Source: Flavobacterium geliluteum
GTDB taxonomy: Bacteria > Bacteroidota > Bacteroidia > Flavobacteriales > Flavobacteriaceae
Length of the DNA: 64,000 nucleotides
Reading direction: 5' to 3'
Assembly: GCF_017948595.1 (NCBI RefSeq)
Contig: NZ_JAGFBV010000022.1
Coordinates: 1-64,000, forward strand
Positions within the stretch are counted from its first letter, which is position 1, and each line of letters starts with the position of its first letter. Made by a program: the position numbers and the translations under genes. This document shows positions 42,331 to 51,440 of this stretch, piece after piece. The notes beneath the pieces were generated by a model that saw nothing but the letters and a program-made list of their open reading frames with translations, was not told the DNA's origin and did not search any database.

Positions 42331-42777
42331 TTATTTTTTTGAATCTTGTTGCTGATAATAAAATGCTGGAATAAACAACAAGACAAATATGGGCTGAATA
42401 AGAAATCTTCTAACGTAAAAAAGCAGCCAATTTTTTTCCGGAAAAAACAGTAAAACAAGGTAGAATAATACCGAAAGAAGCAATAAAAAAAAGACATACA
42501 GAAAAATGCTAAACCTTGTAATGTCTTTATCCCGAAAGAGAACCTCAATTAGAGCTACTGACAAAAAAGCATTTAGTAAATAACGAAACAAAATTCCTAA
42601 AAAAAGCTTAAAACCATTATAATCAGGTACAGGTAAATTTTTAAAATCTCCTTCGAAATATTTTAGAAAAGGATCATAGAAGAGTTGCTTTTCGAAAGCA
42701 CGAACCACCGTAAAACAACAAATAATCAGGACAGCAAAAGCAATTCTGGACTTATTTTCTAGTAATTTATTTAGCAT
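42331..42777 (-). CDS. Exosortase F system-associated membrane protein
   Basis: 148 residues with about four membrane helices and an amphipathic N-terminus (MLNKLLENKSRIAFAVLIIC). It resembles the family that accompanies XrtF (YDPFLKYFEGDFKNLPVPDY, then NWLLFYVRRFLIQPIFVLLF). Its start overlaps the xrtF end by 11 nt, so translation is coupled. It presumably assists sorting. The exact role is unknown. Confidence 0.85.
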   Translation of the reverse strand: MLNKLLENKSRIAFAVLIICCFTVVRAFEKQLFYDPFLKYFEGDFKNLPVPDYNGFKLFLGILFRYLLNAFLSVALIEVLFRDKDITRFSIFLYVFFLLLLSVLFYLVLLFFPEKNWLLFYVRRFLIQPIFVLLFIPAFYYQQQDSKK

Positions 42778-43303
42778 ATTTTGAAAATTTATTCACCCAG
42801 ATAATCCATAAAATAAAAACTACTCCATAAATAATCAAAGGAAAAAGAACACCATGCAGAAACTGCTGATTTTCGGGAAAACGAAACAGCAAAACCGTGA
42901 GTAAAGCAATTCGAATGGCATTCAAAATATAAATAAAAAGAACTCCAAAAAGTATAAAAAACACTGTTGACTTCCATTTTCCTGAAAAGGAAATAACAAA
43001 CGAAATAAACAAAATAACAATACTTACAGCATTGCATCCTTCGACAATTCTGACGAAATAGACCTTGTTATACCAAACTTCTAAAAAAGATTCCGAAACA
43101 TTTTTTTGAATTCTAATATCAGCGCCAAATAACTGCATAATATATTTTACATGATCGCCTACAAGATTGGTAATCCCATCGACTTCGCTTGGTTCAAAAA
43201 GATTCAGATACGACTTATAAACTAAAGTTAGAAAAATATAAGTAGCAAAAAAGATGCTTATAAAAAGCAGAAAAGGTTTATACTGTACTAAATATTTTTT
43301 CAA
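42767..43303 (-). CDS. xrtF: Exosortase XrtF
   Basis: 178 residues of the exosortase/archaeosortase membrane cysteine transpeptidase family, with five or so helices. The catalytic triad is visible: Cys90 (RIVEGCNAVSI), Arg131 (LNAIRIALL) and His150 (QQFLHGVLFP). The start is a TTG (TTGAAAAAATA). No in-frame ATG lies near, and a TAAATTTG box sits 13 nt upstream. XrtF recognises a C-terminal sorting signal on exported proteins in Bacteroidetes. No obvious target is adjacent. Confidence 0.92.
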   Translation of the reverse strand: MKKYLVQYKPFLLFISIFFATYIFLTLVYKSYLNLFEPSEVDGITNLVGDHVKYIMQLFGADIRIQKNVSESFLEVWYNKVYFVRIVEGCNAVSIVILFISFVISFSGKWKSTVFFILFGVLFIYILNAIRIALLTVLLFRFPENQQFLHGVLFPLIIYGVVFILWIIWVNKFSKYAK

Positions 43304-43316
43304 AGTAATTTTTTTT

Positions 43317-43324
43317 CAAATTTA
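43317..43324 (-). promoter_or_regulatory. -7 promoter box for xrtF
   Basis: TAAATTTG on the minus strand, just upstream of the TTG start at 43303. It implies a very short leader. Confidence 0.4.
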
Positions 43325-43348
43325 TATATTTTTGAGACTAGCTTTAAA

Positions 43349-43356
43349 TACTTTTG
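43349..43356 (+). promoter_or_regulatory. -7 promoter box for the GAF gene
   Basis: TACTTTTG, 14 nt before the ATG at 43371. It is divergent from the xrtF box in a 67-nt shared spacer. Confidence 0.4.
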
Positions 43357-43370
43357 TATAAAATTTTATT

Positions 43371-43829
43371 ATGATGACATTTCAAGAATTACAACCAAAA
43401 ATAAGTGCTATTGTTGCAGACTCAACAAACAATAGAGATGCAAAATTATTGACTATCTGTCAATTATTGAACGAAAATGTAGAATATTATAATTGGGTTG
43501 GCTTTTATTTTGCCAATCATGATACCAAAACACTCCATTTAGGACCTTATGTAGGAGCAGAAACAGACCATACTGTAATTCCGTTTGGAAAAGGAATTTG
43601 CGGACAAGTAGCCGAGAGCAATGCCAATTTTGTGGTGCCAGACGTTGCTGCGCAAGACAATTATATCGCATGTAGCTTTACTGTAAAATCTGAAATCGTT
43701 GTGCCTTTATTTGTAAACGGACAAAATATTGGGCAAATTGACATTGACAGTCACGTTATCGATCCTTTTACCGCTGCTGACGAAAGATTTTTAGAATTTG
43801 TGAATCAAGAAGTTGCAAAATTATTCTAA
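43371..43829 (+). CDS. GAF-domain protein, free-methionine-(R)-sulfoxide-reductase-like
   Basis: 152 residues of a single GAF domain. WVGFYFANHDTKTLHLGPYVG, FGKGICGQVAE and YIACSFTVKSEIVVPLF match fRMsr (YebR), which reduces free Met-R-sulfoxide. Two of three redox cysteines align: Cys77 (GIC) and Cys101 (IAC), spaced 24 as in E. coli Cys94/Cys118. The residue 10 before the first is His67, not Cys84. It would therefore work with a single resolving Cys or have reduced activity. Confidence 0.82.
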   Translation: MMTFQELQPKISAIVADSTNNRDAKLLTICQLLNENVEYYNWVGFYFANHDTKTLHLGPYVGAETDHTVIPFGKGICGQVAESNANFVVPDVAAQDNYIACSFTVKSEIVVPLFVNGQNIGQIDIDSHVIDPFTAADERFLEFVNQEVAKLF

Positions 43830-43931
43830 AAATTAAGCTTTTAAAACGTTGTAAAAAGAATATTTTTGGTCATAATTGCTAAATCTTTAATCTTTTCAAT
43901 CTTTAAATTTATTTTTTCGAAAAAAAAGTAT

Positions 43932-43939
43932 TATTTTTG
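43932..43939 (+). promoter_or_regulatory. -7 promoter box for rpsO
   Basis: TATTTTTG, 54 nt before the rpsO start codon. Confidence 0.45.
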
Positions 43940-43993
43940 CACCGTCTTACAAAAGATGTATGACATACATAAAAATCATTAAATAATATTGGA

Positions 43994-44260
43994 ATGTATT
44001 TAACTAAAGAAAAAAAGGAAGAAATTTTTGCACAACACGGTGAAGCAACAAACACTGGAAAAGCAGAAGGTCAGATTGCATTGTTCACTTACAGAATTTC
44101 ACACTTAACTGAGCACTTGAAAAAAAATCGTCACGATTATAACACTGAGCGTTCACTTGTACTACTAGTAGGTAAAAGAAGAGCTTTGTTGGATTACTTG
44201 AAAAAGAAAGAGATCAACAGATATCGTGAGATTATCAAAGTATTGAATATCAGAAAATAA
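43994..44260 (+). CDS. rpsO: 30S ribosomal protein S15
   Basis: 88 residues, the usual size. It binds the central domain of 16S rRNA early in 30S assembly. TGKAEGQIALFTYRISHLTE, HLKKNRHDYNTERSLVLLVG and KRRALLDYLKKK are conserved. As in many bacteria it precedes pnp. A terminator lies between, so pnp may depend on read-through or its own start. Confidence 0.98.
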   Translation: MYLTKEKKEEIFAQHGEATNTGKAEGQIALFTYRISHLTEHLKKNRHDYNTERSLVLLVGKRRALLDYLKKKEINRYREIIKVLNIRK

Positions 44261-44268
44261 TCAATATA

Positions 44269-44296
44269 AAAAAGAGGTGCGAGAGTGCCTCTTTTT
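44269..44296 (+). terminator. Terminator of rpsO
   Basis: AAAAAGAGG (44269-44277) pairs with CCTCTTTTT (44288-44296), with weaker inner pairs on a GAGA loop. Confidence 0.75.
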
Positions 44297-44340
44297 GTTT
44301 TTACATTACAAGCATTTTATTAGAAAAAAGTTTGGTTTTT

Positions 44341-44397
44341 CATTGGGTTTTAGAAACAACAACTACACAACAACTACAACACAACTAAAACCCATTG
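44341..44397 (+). promoter_or_regulatory. Structured 5' leader of pnp
   Basis: TGGGTTTTA (44344-44352) pairs with TAAAACCCA (44386-44394). One mismatch and a further CA/TG pair extend it. The loop (44353-44385) is about 33 nt of almost pure A and C in ACAAC-type repeats, so it should stay single-stranded. Position and shape recall the autoregulated pnp leader of enterobacteria, but the sequence is unrelated. Confidence 0.6.
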
Positions 44398-44419
44398 TAT
44401 AACCAATAAGGAAAAATTT

Positions 44420-46555
44420 ATGATTCCACAATTATTTGTAGAAAGTATCGATTTAGGTGATGGCAGAAACATCACAATCGAGACAGGACGTTTGGCAAAA
44501 CAAGCCGATGGTTCTGTAGTAGTAAGAATTGGAAAAACTGTCATTTTAGGCACAGTTGTTTCCGCAAGAAAAGCAAGTCCAGGTATCGATTTTTTACCAC
44601 TAACGGTAGATTATCGCGAAAAATTTGCAGCAGCAGGTCGTTTCCCAGGAGGTTTCTTTAAGAGAGAAGCGCGTCCTAGTGATAGCGAAGTATTAACAAT
44701 GAGATTAGTAGACCGTGTTTTACGTCCGCTTTTCCCAAGCGATTACCATGCAGAAGTTCAGGTTATGATTCAGTTAATGTCTCATGATGATGAAGTGATG
44801 CCGGATGCATTAGCAGGTTTGGCCGCTTCGGCAGCGCTTGCTTTGTCTGATATTCCTTTTGAAACATTGATTTCTGAAGCCAGAGTTGGAAGAATCGATG
44901 GTAAATTTATCATCAATCCATCTCGTGCACAATTAGAATTATCAGATATTGATATGATGATTGGAGCTTCTACTGATTCTATCGCAATGGTAGAAGGAGA
45001 GATGAAAGAAATCTCAGAAGCAGAAATGCTGGAAGCAATTAAATTTGCTCACGAACATATTAAAGTACAAATTGCTGCTCAAGAAAGATTGGCCGCTGCA
45101 TTTGGAAAAAAAGAAGTTCGTACTTATGAAACTGAAAAAACAGACGATGCTATTTACGCAAAAGTAAAAGCAGCTGCCTACGATAAAATTTACGCTATTG
45201 CAAGTAAAGGTTCAGCTAAACACGAACGTTCAGCTGCATTTGATGCTGTAAAAGAAGAAGTAAAAGCATTATTTACAGAAGAAGAATTGGCAGAAAATGG
45301 AGATTTAGTTTCTAAATATTTCTACAAAACCAATAAAGAAGCAGTTCGTAATGTAACTTTAGATTTAGGAACTCGTCTTGACGGAAGAAAAACTACAGAA
45401 ATCAGACCAATCTGGTGTGAAGTAGATTATTTACCATCGGTTCACGGTTCGGCATTGTTTACACGTGGAGAAACTCAAGCATTGGCTACGGCAACTTTAG
45501 GAACTTCTAGAGAAGCAAACCAAATTGATTCGCCATCTGAACAAGGAGAAGAAAAATTCTATTTACACTATAATTTCCCACCATTTTCTACAGGAGAAGC
45601 TCGTCCGTTAAGAGGAACTTCAAGAAGAGAAGTTGGACACGGAAACTTGGCACAAAGAGCATTGAAAAACATGATTCCTGCTGAAAATCCATATACGATC
45701 AGAATTGTTTCTGAAGTATTAGAATCAAATGGTTCGTCTTCTATGGCTACCGTTTGTGCTGGAACATTGGCTTTAATGGATGCTGGTATTCAAATGATTC
45801 GTCCGGTTTCTGGAATCGCAATGGGATTGATTACCGATGGTGATCGTTTTGCAGTTCTGTCTGATATTTTAGGTGATGAAGATCACTTAGGAGATATGGA
45901 CTTCAAGGTAACTGGAACTTCTGAAGGTATTACAGCTTGTCAAATGGACATTAAAATTGACGGATTGAAATACGAAATCATGGAGCAGGCTTTGGCTCAA
46001 GCTCGTGATGGACGTTTGCATATTTTAGGAAAATTACTTGAAACTCTTGCTAAACCAAATGCAGATGTTAAAGCACATTCTCCAAAAATTATCACCAGAA
46101 CTATTCCTGGAAGCTTTATTGGAGCATTAATCGGACCTGGTGGAAAAGTAATTCAGGAATTACAAAAAGCTACAGGAACAACTATTGTTATCAACGAAGT
46201 TAACGAAGAAGGTGTTATCGAAATTTTAGGTACTGATCCTGCAGGAATTGAAGCTGTATTGGCAAAAATTCAGTCTATCACTTTCAAACCTCAAATGGGA
46301 GAAGCTTATGAAGTTAAAGTAATTAAAATGCTTGATTTTGGAGCTGTAGTAGAATATACCGCTGCACCAGGAAACGAAGTATTACTTCACGTATCTGAAC
46401 TAGCTTGGGAACGTACAGAAAACGTTACAGACGTAGTGAACATGGGCGACGTTTTTCAGGTAAAATATCTTGGTCTTGACCCGAAAACAAGAAAAGAAAA
46501 AGTATCAAGAAAAGCACTTTTACCAAGACCTCCGCGTGAGGAGAAAAAAGAGTAA
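44420..46555 (+). CDS. pnp: Polynucleotide phosphorylase
   Basis: 711 residues. This phosphorolytic 3'-5' exoribonuclease is a trimer. First RNase PH core about 10-140 ([40 protein letters not shown]), helical linker to about 310, second core 315-545 ([54 protein letters not shown]), KH domain ([17 protein letters not shown]) and S1 domain ([16 protein letters not shown]). A terminator follows at 46589. Confidence 0.98.
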   Translation: MIPQLFVESIDLGDGRNITIETGRLAKQADGSVVVRIGKTVILGTVVSARKASPGIDFLPLTVDYREKFAAAGRFPGGFFKREARPSDSEVLTMRLVDRVLRPLFPSDYHAEVQVMIQLMSHDDEVMPDALAGLAASAALALSDIPFETLISEARVGRIDGKFIINPSRAQLELSDIDMMIGASTDSIAMVEGEMKEISEAEMLEAIKFAHEHIKVQIAAQERLAAAFGKKEVRTYETEKTDDAIYAKVKAAAYDKIYAIASKGSAKHERSAAFDAVKEEVKALFTEEELAENGDLVSKYFYKTNKEAVRNVTLDLGTRLDGRKTTEIRPIWCEVDYLPSVHGSALFTRGETQALATATLGTSREANQIDSPSEQGEEKFYLHYNFPPFSTGEARPLRGTSRREVGHGNLAQRALKNMIPAENPYTIRIVSEVLESNGSSSMATVCAGTLALMDAGIQMIRPVSGIAMGLITDGDRFAVLSDILGDEDHLGDMDFKVTGTSEGITACQMDIKIDGLKYEIMEQALAQARDGRLHILGKLLETLAKPNADVKAHSPKIITRTIPGSFIGALIGPGGKVIQELQKATGTTIVINEVNEEGVIEILGTDPAGIEAVLAKIQSITFKPQMGEAYEVKVIKMLDFGAVVEYTAAPGNEVLLHVSELAWERTENVTDVVNMGDVFQVKYLGLDPKTRKEKVSRKALLPRPPREEKKE

Positions 46556-46588
46556 TCAGATCTTAGTTTACTAAAGGTTTATTTATAG

Positions 46589-46622
46589 AAAACCCCAATT
46601 CATTTACATGAATTGGGGTTTT
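46589..46622 (+). terminator. Terminator of pnp
   Basis: AACCCCAATTCAT (46591-46603) pairs with ATGAATTGGGGTT (46608-46620) on a TTAC loop, with flanking AA/TT and a T-run. Confidence 0.9.
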
Positions 46623-46690
46623 TCGTTTAAAATGTTAAAACATTTCATTATATTTTAACATATAAAAAGGGTTTTACAATAATTTTTTGA

Positions 46691-46698
46691 TACTTTTG
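46691..46698 (+). promoter_or_regulatory. -7 promoter box for the surface-receptor operon
   Basis: TACTTTTG, 37 nt before the TTG start at 46736 and well after the pnp terminator. It marks the start of a separate transcription unit. Confidence 0.5.
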
Positions 46699-46735
46699 AA
46701 AAAGCCAAACCAAAAACATCAAAACCACGAATCCT

Positions 46736-47464
46736 TTGAAAACATTTCAAAAAAAACTACATTTTATAATTTTATTTGGATTATTCCTAAGCATTTCTTC
46801 TATTTACAGCCAAACCAGCAATGAAGTTGCTACTTATAATTGGTTTGATAAAAATCTGGGCATCGAGTCTATGGATTTTAAAAATGGATCAGCCCATTTG
46901 AATTTTGACCAAACGGATAACAATGAAAATCGCTATTATTTTTCTGATGATTTCAAAACAGGAAGTCTAACTTATAATGGTCAGAACTACTTCGATTTAT
47001 ACTTAAAATATGACATCTATGCTGATGAATTAGTTGTCAGACCTTATAATGAATCAAATACTACAAAAATAAATATCGTTAAAGAAAATGTCAGCTCTTT
47101 TAAAATCGGTAATGAAAAATTCGTCAACTTAAAAGAAGTAAATCTTCAACTCTTTAAAGGTGGTTATTATGAAGAAATAGCTACCGGCAATACTACTATT
47201 CTCTACATAAAACATTACAAAGAGAAAAAAAAGATCCTGAAAGAAAATGTCACCCTTCTTCAATTTGTACCGCAATATGAGTTTGTTTTATTAAAGGATA
47301 ATAAATTCATTTCGATAAATGATAAAAAAGAAATCGTACAATTATATCCAAATCAAAAAAGAAAAATAAACGACTTCTATTTCCTGAACAAAGATTTAAG
47401 AAAAGAAAATCCATCATTATTTATGAAAAACATAATGAAGTACATTAACAATTTAAATCAATAG
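46736..47464 (+). CDS. Secreted protein of unknown function, first gene of the receptor operon
   Basis: 242 residues starting at TTG (TTGAAAACATTT). The signal peptide (about 1-26, HFIILFGLFLSISSIYSQ) begins there and no better start exists. The body has beta-rich segments SLTYNGQNYFDLYLKYDIYA, DELVVRPYNES and FKIGNEKFVNLKEVNLQLF, then a Lys-rich half, and ends in short amphipathic helices. I recognise the pattern from Bacteroidetes proteins next to STN-type receptors, but know of no name or function. It lies 10 nt before the receptor gene. Confidence 0.65.
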   Translation: MKTFQKKLHFIILFGLFLSISSIYSQTSNEVATYNWFDKNLGIESMDFKNGSAHLNFDQTDNNENRYYFSDDFKTGSLTYNGQNYFDLYLKYDIYADELVVRPYNESNTTKINIVKENVSSFKIGNEKFVNLKEVNLQLFKGGYYEEIATGNTTILYIKHYKEKKKILKENVTLLQFVPQYEFVLLKDNKFISINDKKEIVQLYPNQKRKINDFYFLNKDLRKENPSLFMKNIMKYINNLNQ

Positions 47465-47474
47465 CATCGTCCAA

Positions 47475-50225
47475 ATGAGAATATTTACTATTATTTTATT
47501 ATTATTTGGTTTCAATCAATTAATGTACTCTCAAGACCAAAATTCGACCATTAACTTAAGTTTCAGTAATATTAATCGAATTGAAGTTCTAAAAAAAATC
47601 GAAGCCTCTACCCATTATACATTTTATTTTCAGGAAGATTGGTTTGACAAAAACGTTTTAATATCAGGAAATTATTCTAACAAAACGATCCAAGAAGTAC
47701 TCACCAAAGTCTTTGAAGACACCGAACTTAATTTTTATATAGATGCGAGAAAAATAATACTGACAAAAAATAGTATTATTTATGACAAATATCAAAGCAA
47801 AAACACCAAAGGCACTGCTACGCATAATGCTCCAGTTTTTTTTCAGCAATATGATTCGATTAAAAAAGATAAAACAAATACTGAAAACGCTATTGCATTA
47901 ATAGGAAAGGAAGCTGTAGATTCTGATATTGATTTATACACACTTTCGGGATATATTAGAGATTTAAAAGATGATAAACCCCTTGCAGACATTAACGTTA
48001 AGGTAAAAAATACATCTATTAGTACGATTACTAATGCAGCCGGTTTTTACAGCTTAAAACTTCCTACCGGAATAAGTACTATCGAAATCGAATCATTATT
48101 TTACAAAAGCACTTCAAGAAAAATAATGATTTATAGTAATGGTACTTTAGATTTTACTACCACTGAAAAAATAAACCAACTGGATGAAGTTCTGGTAAAA
48201 GGAAAAGGAAGTCAAAATGTTAGAACCGCTATAACAGGTGTTACCACGATTGAAGCCGAAGGAGTAAAAACCATTCCTTTGGTTCTTGGCGAAAGAGACA
48301 TTCTAAAAATTGCTTTGACTATTCCCGGGGTAAAAACTGCTGGAGAAGGTTCGTCCGGTTTTAATGTGCGCGGAGGAAAAGAAGATCAAAACCTTGTGTT
48401 ATTAGACAATGCAACCCTCTACAACCCTACTCATTTATTCGGTTTTTTCTCTTCTATCAACCCTTATACGATCAACAAAGTAGACATTTACAAAGGAGGT
48501 ATTCCTTCTGAATATGGAGGAAGATTGTCTTCTGTATTTGATATCATTTCTAAAAACGGAAATACAGAAAAATTTTCCGGAGAAGGAGGAATTGGCCCCG
48601 TTACGAGCAATCTTACAGCTTCTATTCCGGTAGTAAAAGGAAAAGCAAGTCTACTAGTTGGGGGAAGAGCAACTTACTCTGATTGGATTTTAAAAACGCT
48701 GGACGATGAGAATCTGAAAAATAGTCAAGCCTCTTTTTATGATTTATTTGCAAAATACAATCATAAAATAAATAAAAGCAACTCTGTAGAAGGCACATTA
48801 TATTACAGCAAAGATGCCTATACCATCACTCCGGATTCTTTATACAAATATAGTAACAGACTCATTTCTTTGAAATGGAAACATGCTTTTAATGAAAAAA
48901 CAAATAGCGAATTTAACGTTACCAACAGTGAATATAAATTTAGCATTAACTACGAATCGACCAATCCTGATTCCTTTATTTTTAAGTACAAAATAGATGA
49001 TACTCAGGCCAGTTTAAAATTTAATACAATCTATAACAGCAAACATAAATTTACTTACGGCCTTTCGACAAAACTTTACAAGGTGAATCCCGGAGAAATA
49101 AGTCCTAACGGAGAATCCTCATTGGTAACACCTATAAATATTGATGACGAAAAGGGACTGGAATCTGCATTGTTTTTATCGGATAAGTTTGAAATCACCG
49201 AAAAATTATTACTGGACGTCGGAGCAAGATATTCCTTTTATGCCGCTTTGGGAGAAGCAACTCAAAAAGTTTATCAGGAAGGAGTTCCAATGACGCCTTC
49301 AACTGTAATTGAAGAAAAGAAATATGGTAAAAATGAAGTCATCAATACTTCTGGAGGTTTTGAGCCCCGCATTGGTTTACGATACATTTTTGACGACAGT
49401 TTCTTTGTAAAAGCAGGATTCGACAAAAATTTTCAGTACATTCACTTACTTTCGAATAACACTACACAAGCACCAACAGACACTTGGAAATTATCTGACT
49501 TGAATGTGCAACCACAAAGCGGTTTACAATATTCATTAGGCCTTTTCAAAACATTAGATTACAAAGACATAGAATTAAGTTTAGAAGGCTATTATAAAAC
49601 ATCTAAAAATATTCTGGATTACAAAGTAGGAGCCAATATTCTCCTGAACCAAGATTTAGAAACCGAATTACTACAAGGAGAAGGAAAAGCGTACGGAGTC
49701 GAATTTTTATTAAAAAAACCCTACGGAAGACTTAACGGCTGGATTGGCTATACTTATTCCAGGTCATTTATAAAGCTTGACAGTCAGTTTAATGATGAAA
49801 AAGTAAATAACGGAGATTATTTTCCTACGAATTTTGACAAACCTCACGATGTAAGCATTGTGATGCATTACAAATTTACGCACCGCTATAGTTTTTCTTC
49901 TAACTTTGTGTATCAAACCGGAAGGCCAATTACCTATCCGATAGGCAAATACACTTATAATGGAGCAGAATATACGCTTTATAGTGATCGAAATAAATTT
50001 AGAATACCCGATTATTACAGACTGGATATAGGTTTAAATATTGAAGGAAATCATAAAATAAAAAAATTAGCTCACAGTTTTTGGAACATTTCTATCTACA
50101 ATGTATTAGGCAGAAACAATCCTTATTCTATATTTTTTGTTACAAAAGAAGGACAAATAAAAGCATATCAAACTTCTATTTTTGGTATGCCGATACCTAC
50201 TATTACTTATAATTTTAAATTTTAA
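47475..50225 (+). CDS. TonB-dependent receptor with STN and carboxypeptidase-regulatory domains
   Basis: 916 residues. Signal peptide 1-19, STN domain about 25-95 (INLSFSNINRIEVLKKIEAS, SNKTIQEVLTKVFEDTELNF), linker, carboxypeptidase-regulatory-like domain about 155-232 (LSGYIRDLKDDKPLADINVK), plug about 233-365 (ILKIALTIPGVKTAGEGSSG, FNVRGGKEDQNLVLLDNATL, IPSEYGGRLSSVFDI) and barrel to the C-terminal MPIPTITYNFKF. STN domains often signal to anti-sigma factors, but none is present nearby. The ligand is unknown. The DUF4249 partner follows at once. Confidence 0.88.
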   Translation: MRIFTIILLLFGFNQLMYSQDQNSTINLSFSNINRIEVLKKIEASTHYTFYFQEDWFDKNVLISGNYSNKTIQEVLTKVFEDTELNFYIDARKIILTKNSIIYDKYQSKNTKGTATHNAPVFFQQYDSIKKDKTNTENAIALIGKEAVDSDIDLYTLSGYIRDLKDDKPLADINVKVKNTSISTITNAAGFYSLKLPTGISTIEIESLFYKSTSRKIMIYSNGTLDFTTTEKINQLDEVLVKGKGSQNVRTAITGVTTIEAEGVKTIPLVLGERDILKIALTIPGVKTAGEGSSGFNVRGGKEDQNLVLLDNATLYNPTHLFGFFSSINPYTINKVDIYKGGIPSEYGGRLSSVFDIISKNGNTEKFSGEGGIGPVTSNLTASIPVVKGKASLLVGGRATYSDWILKTLDDENLKNSQASFYDLFAKYNHKINKSNSVEGTLYYSKDAYTITPDSLYKYSNRLISLKWKHAFNEKTNSEFNVTNSEYKFSINYESTNPDSFIFKYKIDDTQASLKFNTIYNSKHKFTYGLSTKLYKVNPGEISPNGESSLVTPINIDDEKGLESALFLSDKFEITEKLLLDVGARYSFYAALGEATQKVYQEGVPMTPSTVIEEKKYGKNEVINTSGGFEPRIGLRYIFDDSFFVKAGFDKNFQYIHLLSNNTTQAPTDTWKLSDLNVQPQSGLQYSLGLFKTLDYKDIELSLEGYYKTSKNILDYKVGANILLNQDLETELLQGEGKAYGVEFLLKKPYGRLNGWIGYTYSRSFIKLDSQFNDEKVNNGDYFPTNFDKPHDVSIVMHYKFTHRYSFSSNFVYQTGRPITYPIGKYTYNGAEYTLYSDRNKFRIPDYYRLDIGLNIEGNHKIKKLAHSFWNISIYNVLGRNNPYSIFFVTKEGQIKAYQTSIFGMPIPTITYNFKF

Positions 50226-50231
50226 AAGGTG

Positions 50232-51440
50232 ATGAAAAAGATCTTTCTCTATACGTTACTTGCAATATTATTTTTAGCATCCATATTGGGATGCACAACA
50301 CCATACGCATATCAAAACAATGGTTTTGAAGATGTTGTTGTAATAGAAGCAACATTAACAAACGAATATAAAACCCAAGAAGTAAAAATTTCAAGAACCT
50401 ATTCTCTTGAAGAAAACTTTCCTCAATTTGAATCTCAAGCTGTTGTATACATAACCGACAATTTAGGAAACAAATATGAATTTGATCAAAATACTGCTTC
50501 GTATACATCTATCACACCTTTTCAAGCGCTTCCCGATAGAGAATATCAATTACATATTCTTACCAAAAACGGAAGAACCTACGAGTCAAGTATAGAAAAA
50601 TTAACTACTCCCAATCAAATATCAAGTGTTGTACCTACAGCAGTAACCAAAAACGGAATACTAGGTGTCGAGATCACCGTAAACAGCTCTGACCCGACAA
50701 ACACATCTAAATATTACAGATATGAATATGACGAAACCTACAAAGTCGTTGCTCCTATGTGGCATCCAAATGAAGCTATTCCCGCAGGCAATGTAGTGAC
50801 CCTGAGAAAAAGAACCACCGAGGCCAGAACTTGCTATTCAAATCAAAAATCTGAGGAAATATTATTAACCAATACCAACAACATATCAGAGGATATTGTA
50901 AGCAACTTCCCTATTAAATTCATCAGTAGCAAAGACCCTATCATAAAAAACAGATACAGTATTTTGGTAAAACAATATGTACAAAGTCTGACAGCTCATA
51001 CTTACTATGAAACACTAAAAGAAATTTCGAATAACGGAAATGTTTTGTCTCAAACTCAACCTGGTTTTTTATACGGAAATATTAAATCGATTGATAGTCC
51101 GGGCGAAAAAGTAATTGGTTTTTTTGATGTTTCTTCTTATTCTGAAAAAAGACTTTTTTTTAATTTTACAGACCTTTTTCAGGGAGTACTACCGCCTAGT
51201 TATCCTTATTATTGTCCTGCACCGATTCCAGATAGTGATATCGCCGAATATTATTTCAACAATTGTTACAGTACCAATCCAAATTCAACCTGCCAAGGAC
51301 CAACAATAGTACAATTAATCGAGAGCAGAATAAAAGTTTACTACCCAACTGAGGGGCCTCTCTATATATTATATCCTATAGAATGCGGAGATTGTACTTC
51401 TTTTTCATCAAATATAAAACCATCATTTTGGATAGATTAA
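50232..51440 (+). CDS. DUF4249 domain lipoprotein
   Basis: 402 residues from the ATG at 50232. A GTG one codon earlier is the alternative. The lipoprotein signal has the lipobox LASILGC with the Cys at about 21. DUF4249 follows: VVIEATLTNEYKTQEVKISR, AVVYITDNLGNKYEF and the mid-region YYRYEYDETYKVVAPMWHP. The C-terminal part is Cys-rich (YYCPAPIPDSD, NNCYSTNPNSTCQGP, PIECGDCTS). DUF4249 proteins are commonly encoded directly after STN receptors and may act as their surface subunit, by analogy to SusD. That role is inferred. Confidence 0.87.
   Translation: MKKIFLYTLLAILFLASILGCTTPYAYQNNGFEDVVVIEATLTNEYKTQEVKISRTYSLEENFPQFESQAVVYITDNLGNKYEFDQNTASYTSITPFQALPDREYQLHILTKNGRTYESSIEKLTTPNQISSVVPTAVTKNGILGVEITVNSSDPTNTSKYYRYEYDETYKVVAPMWHPNEAIPAGNVVTLRKRTTEARTCYSNQKSEEILLTNTNNISEDIVSNFPIKFISSKDPIIKNRYSILVKQYVQSLTAHTYYETLKEISNNGNVLSQTQPGFLYGNIKSIDSPGEKVIGFFDVSSYSEKRLFFNFTDLFQGVLPPSYPYYCPAPIPDSDIAEYYFNNCYSTNPNSTCQGPTIVQLIESRIKVYYPTEGPLYILYPIECGDCTSFSSNIKPSFWID

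Noticed and set aside
42282..42548. 88-codon minus-strand ORF overlapping the XrtF-associated gene
   Set aside because: It is an alternative frame of a coherent membrane protein, Phe/Cys-rich, with no independent start signal.
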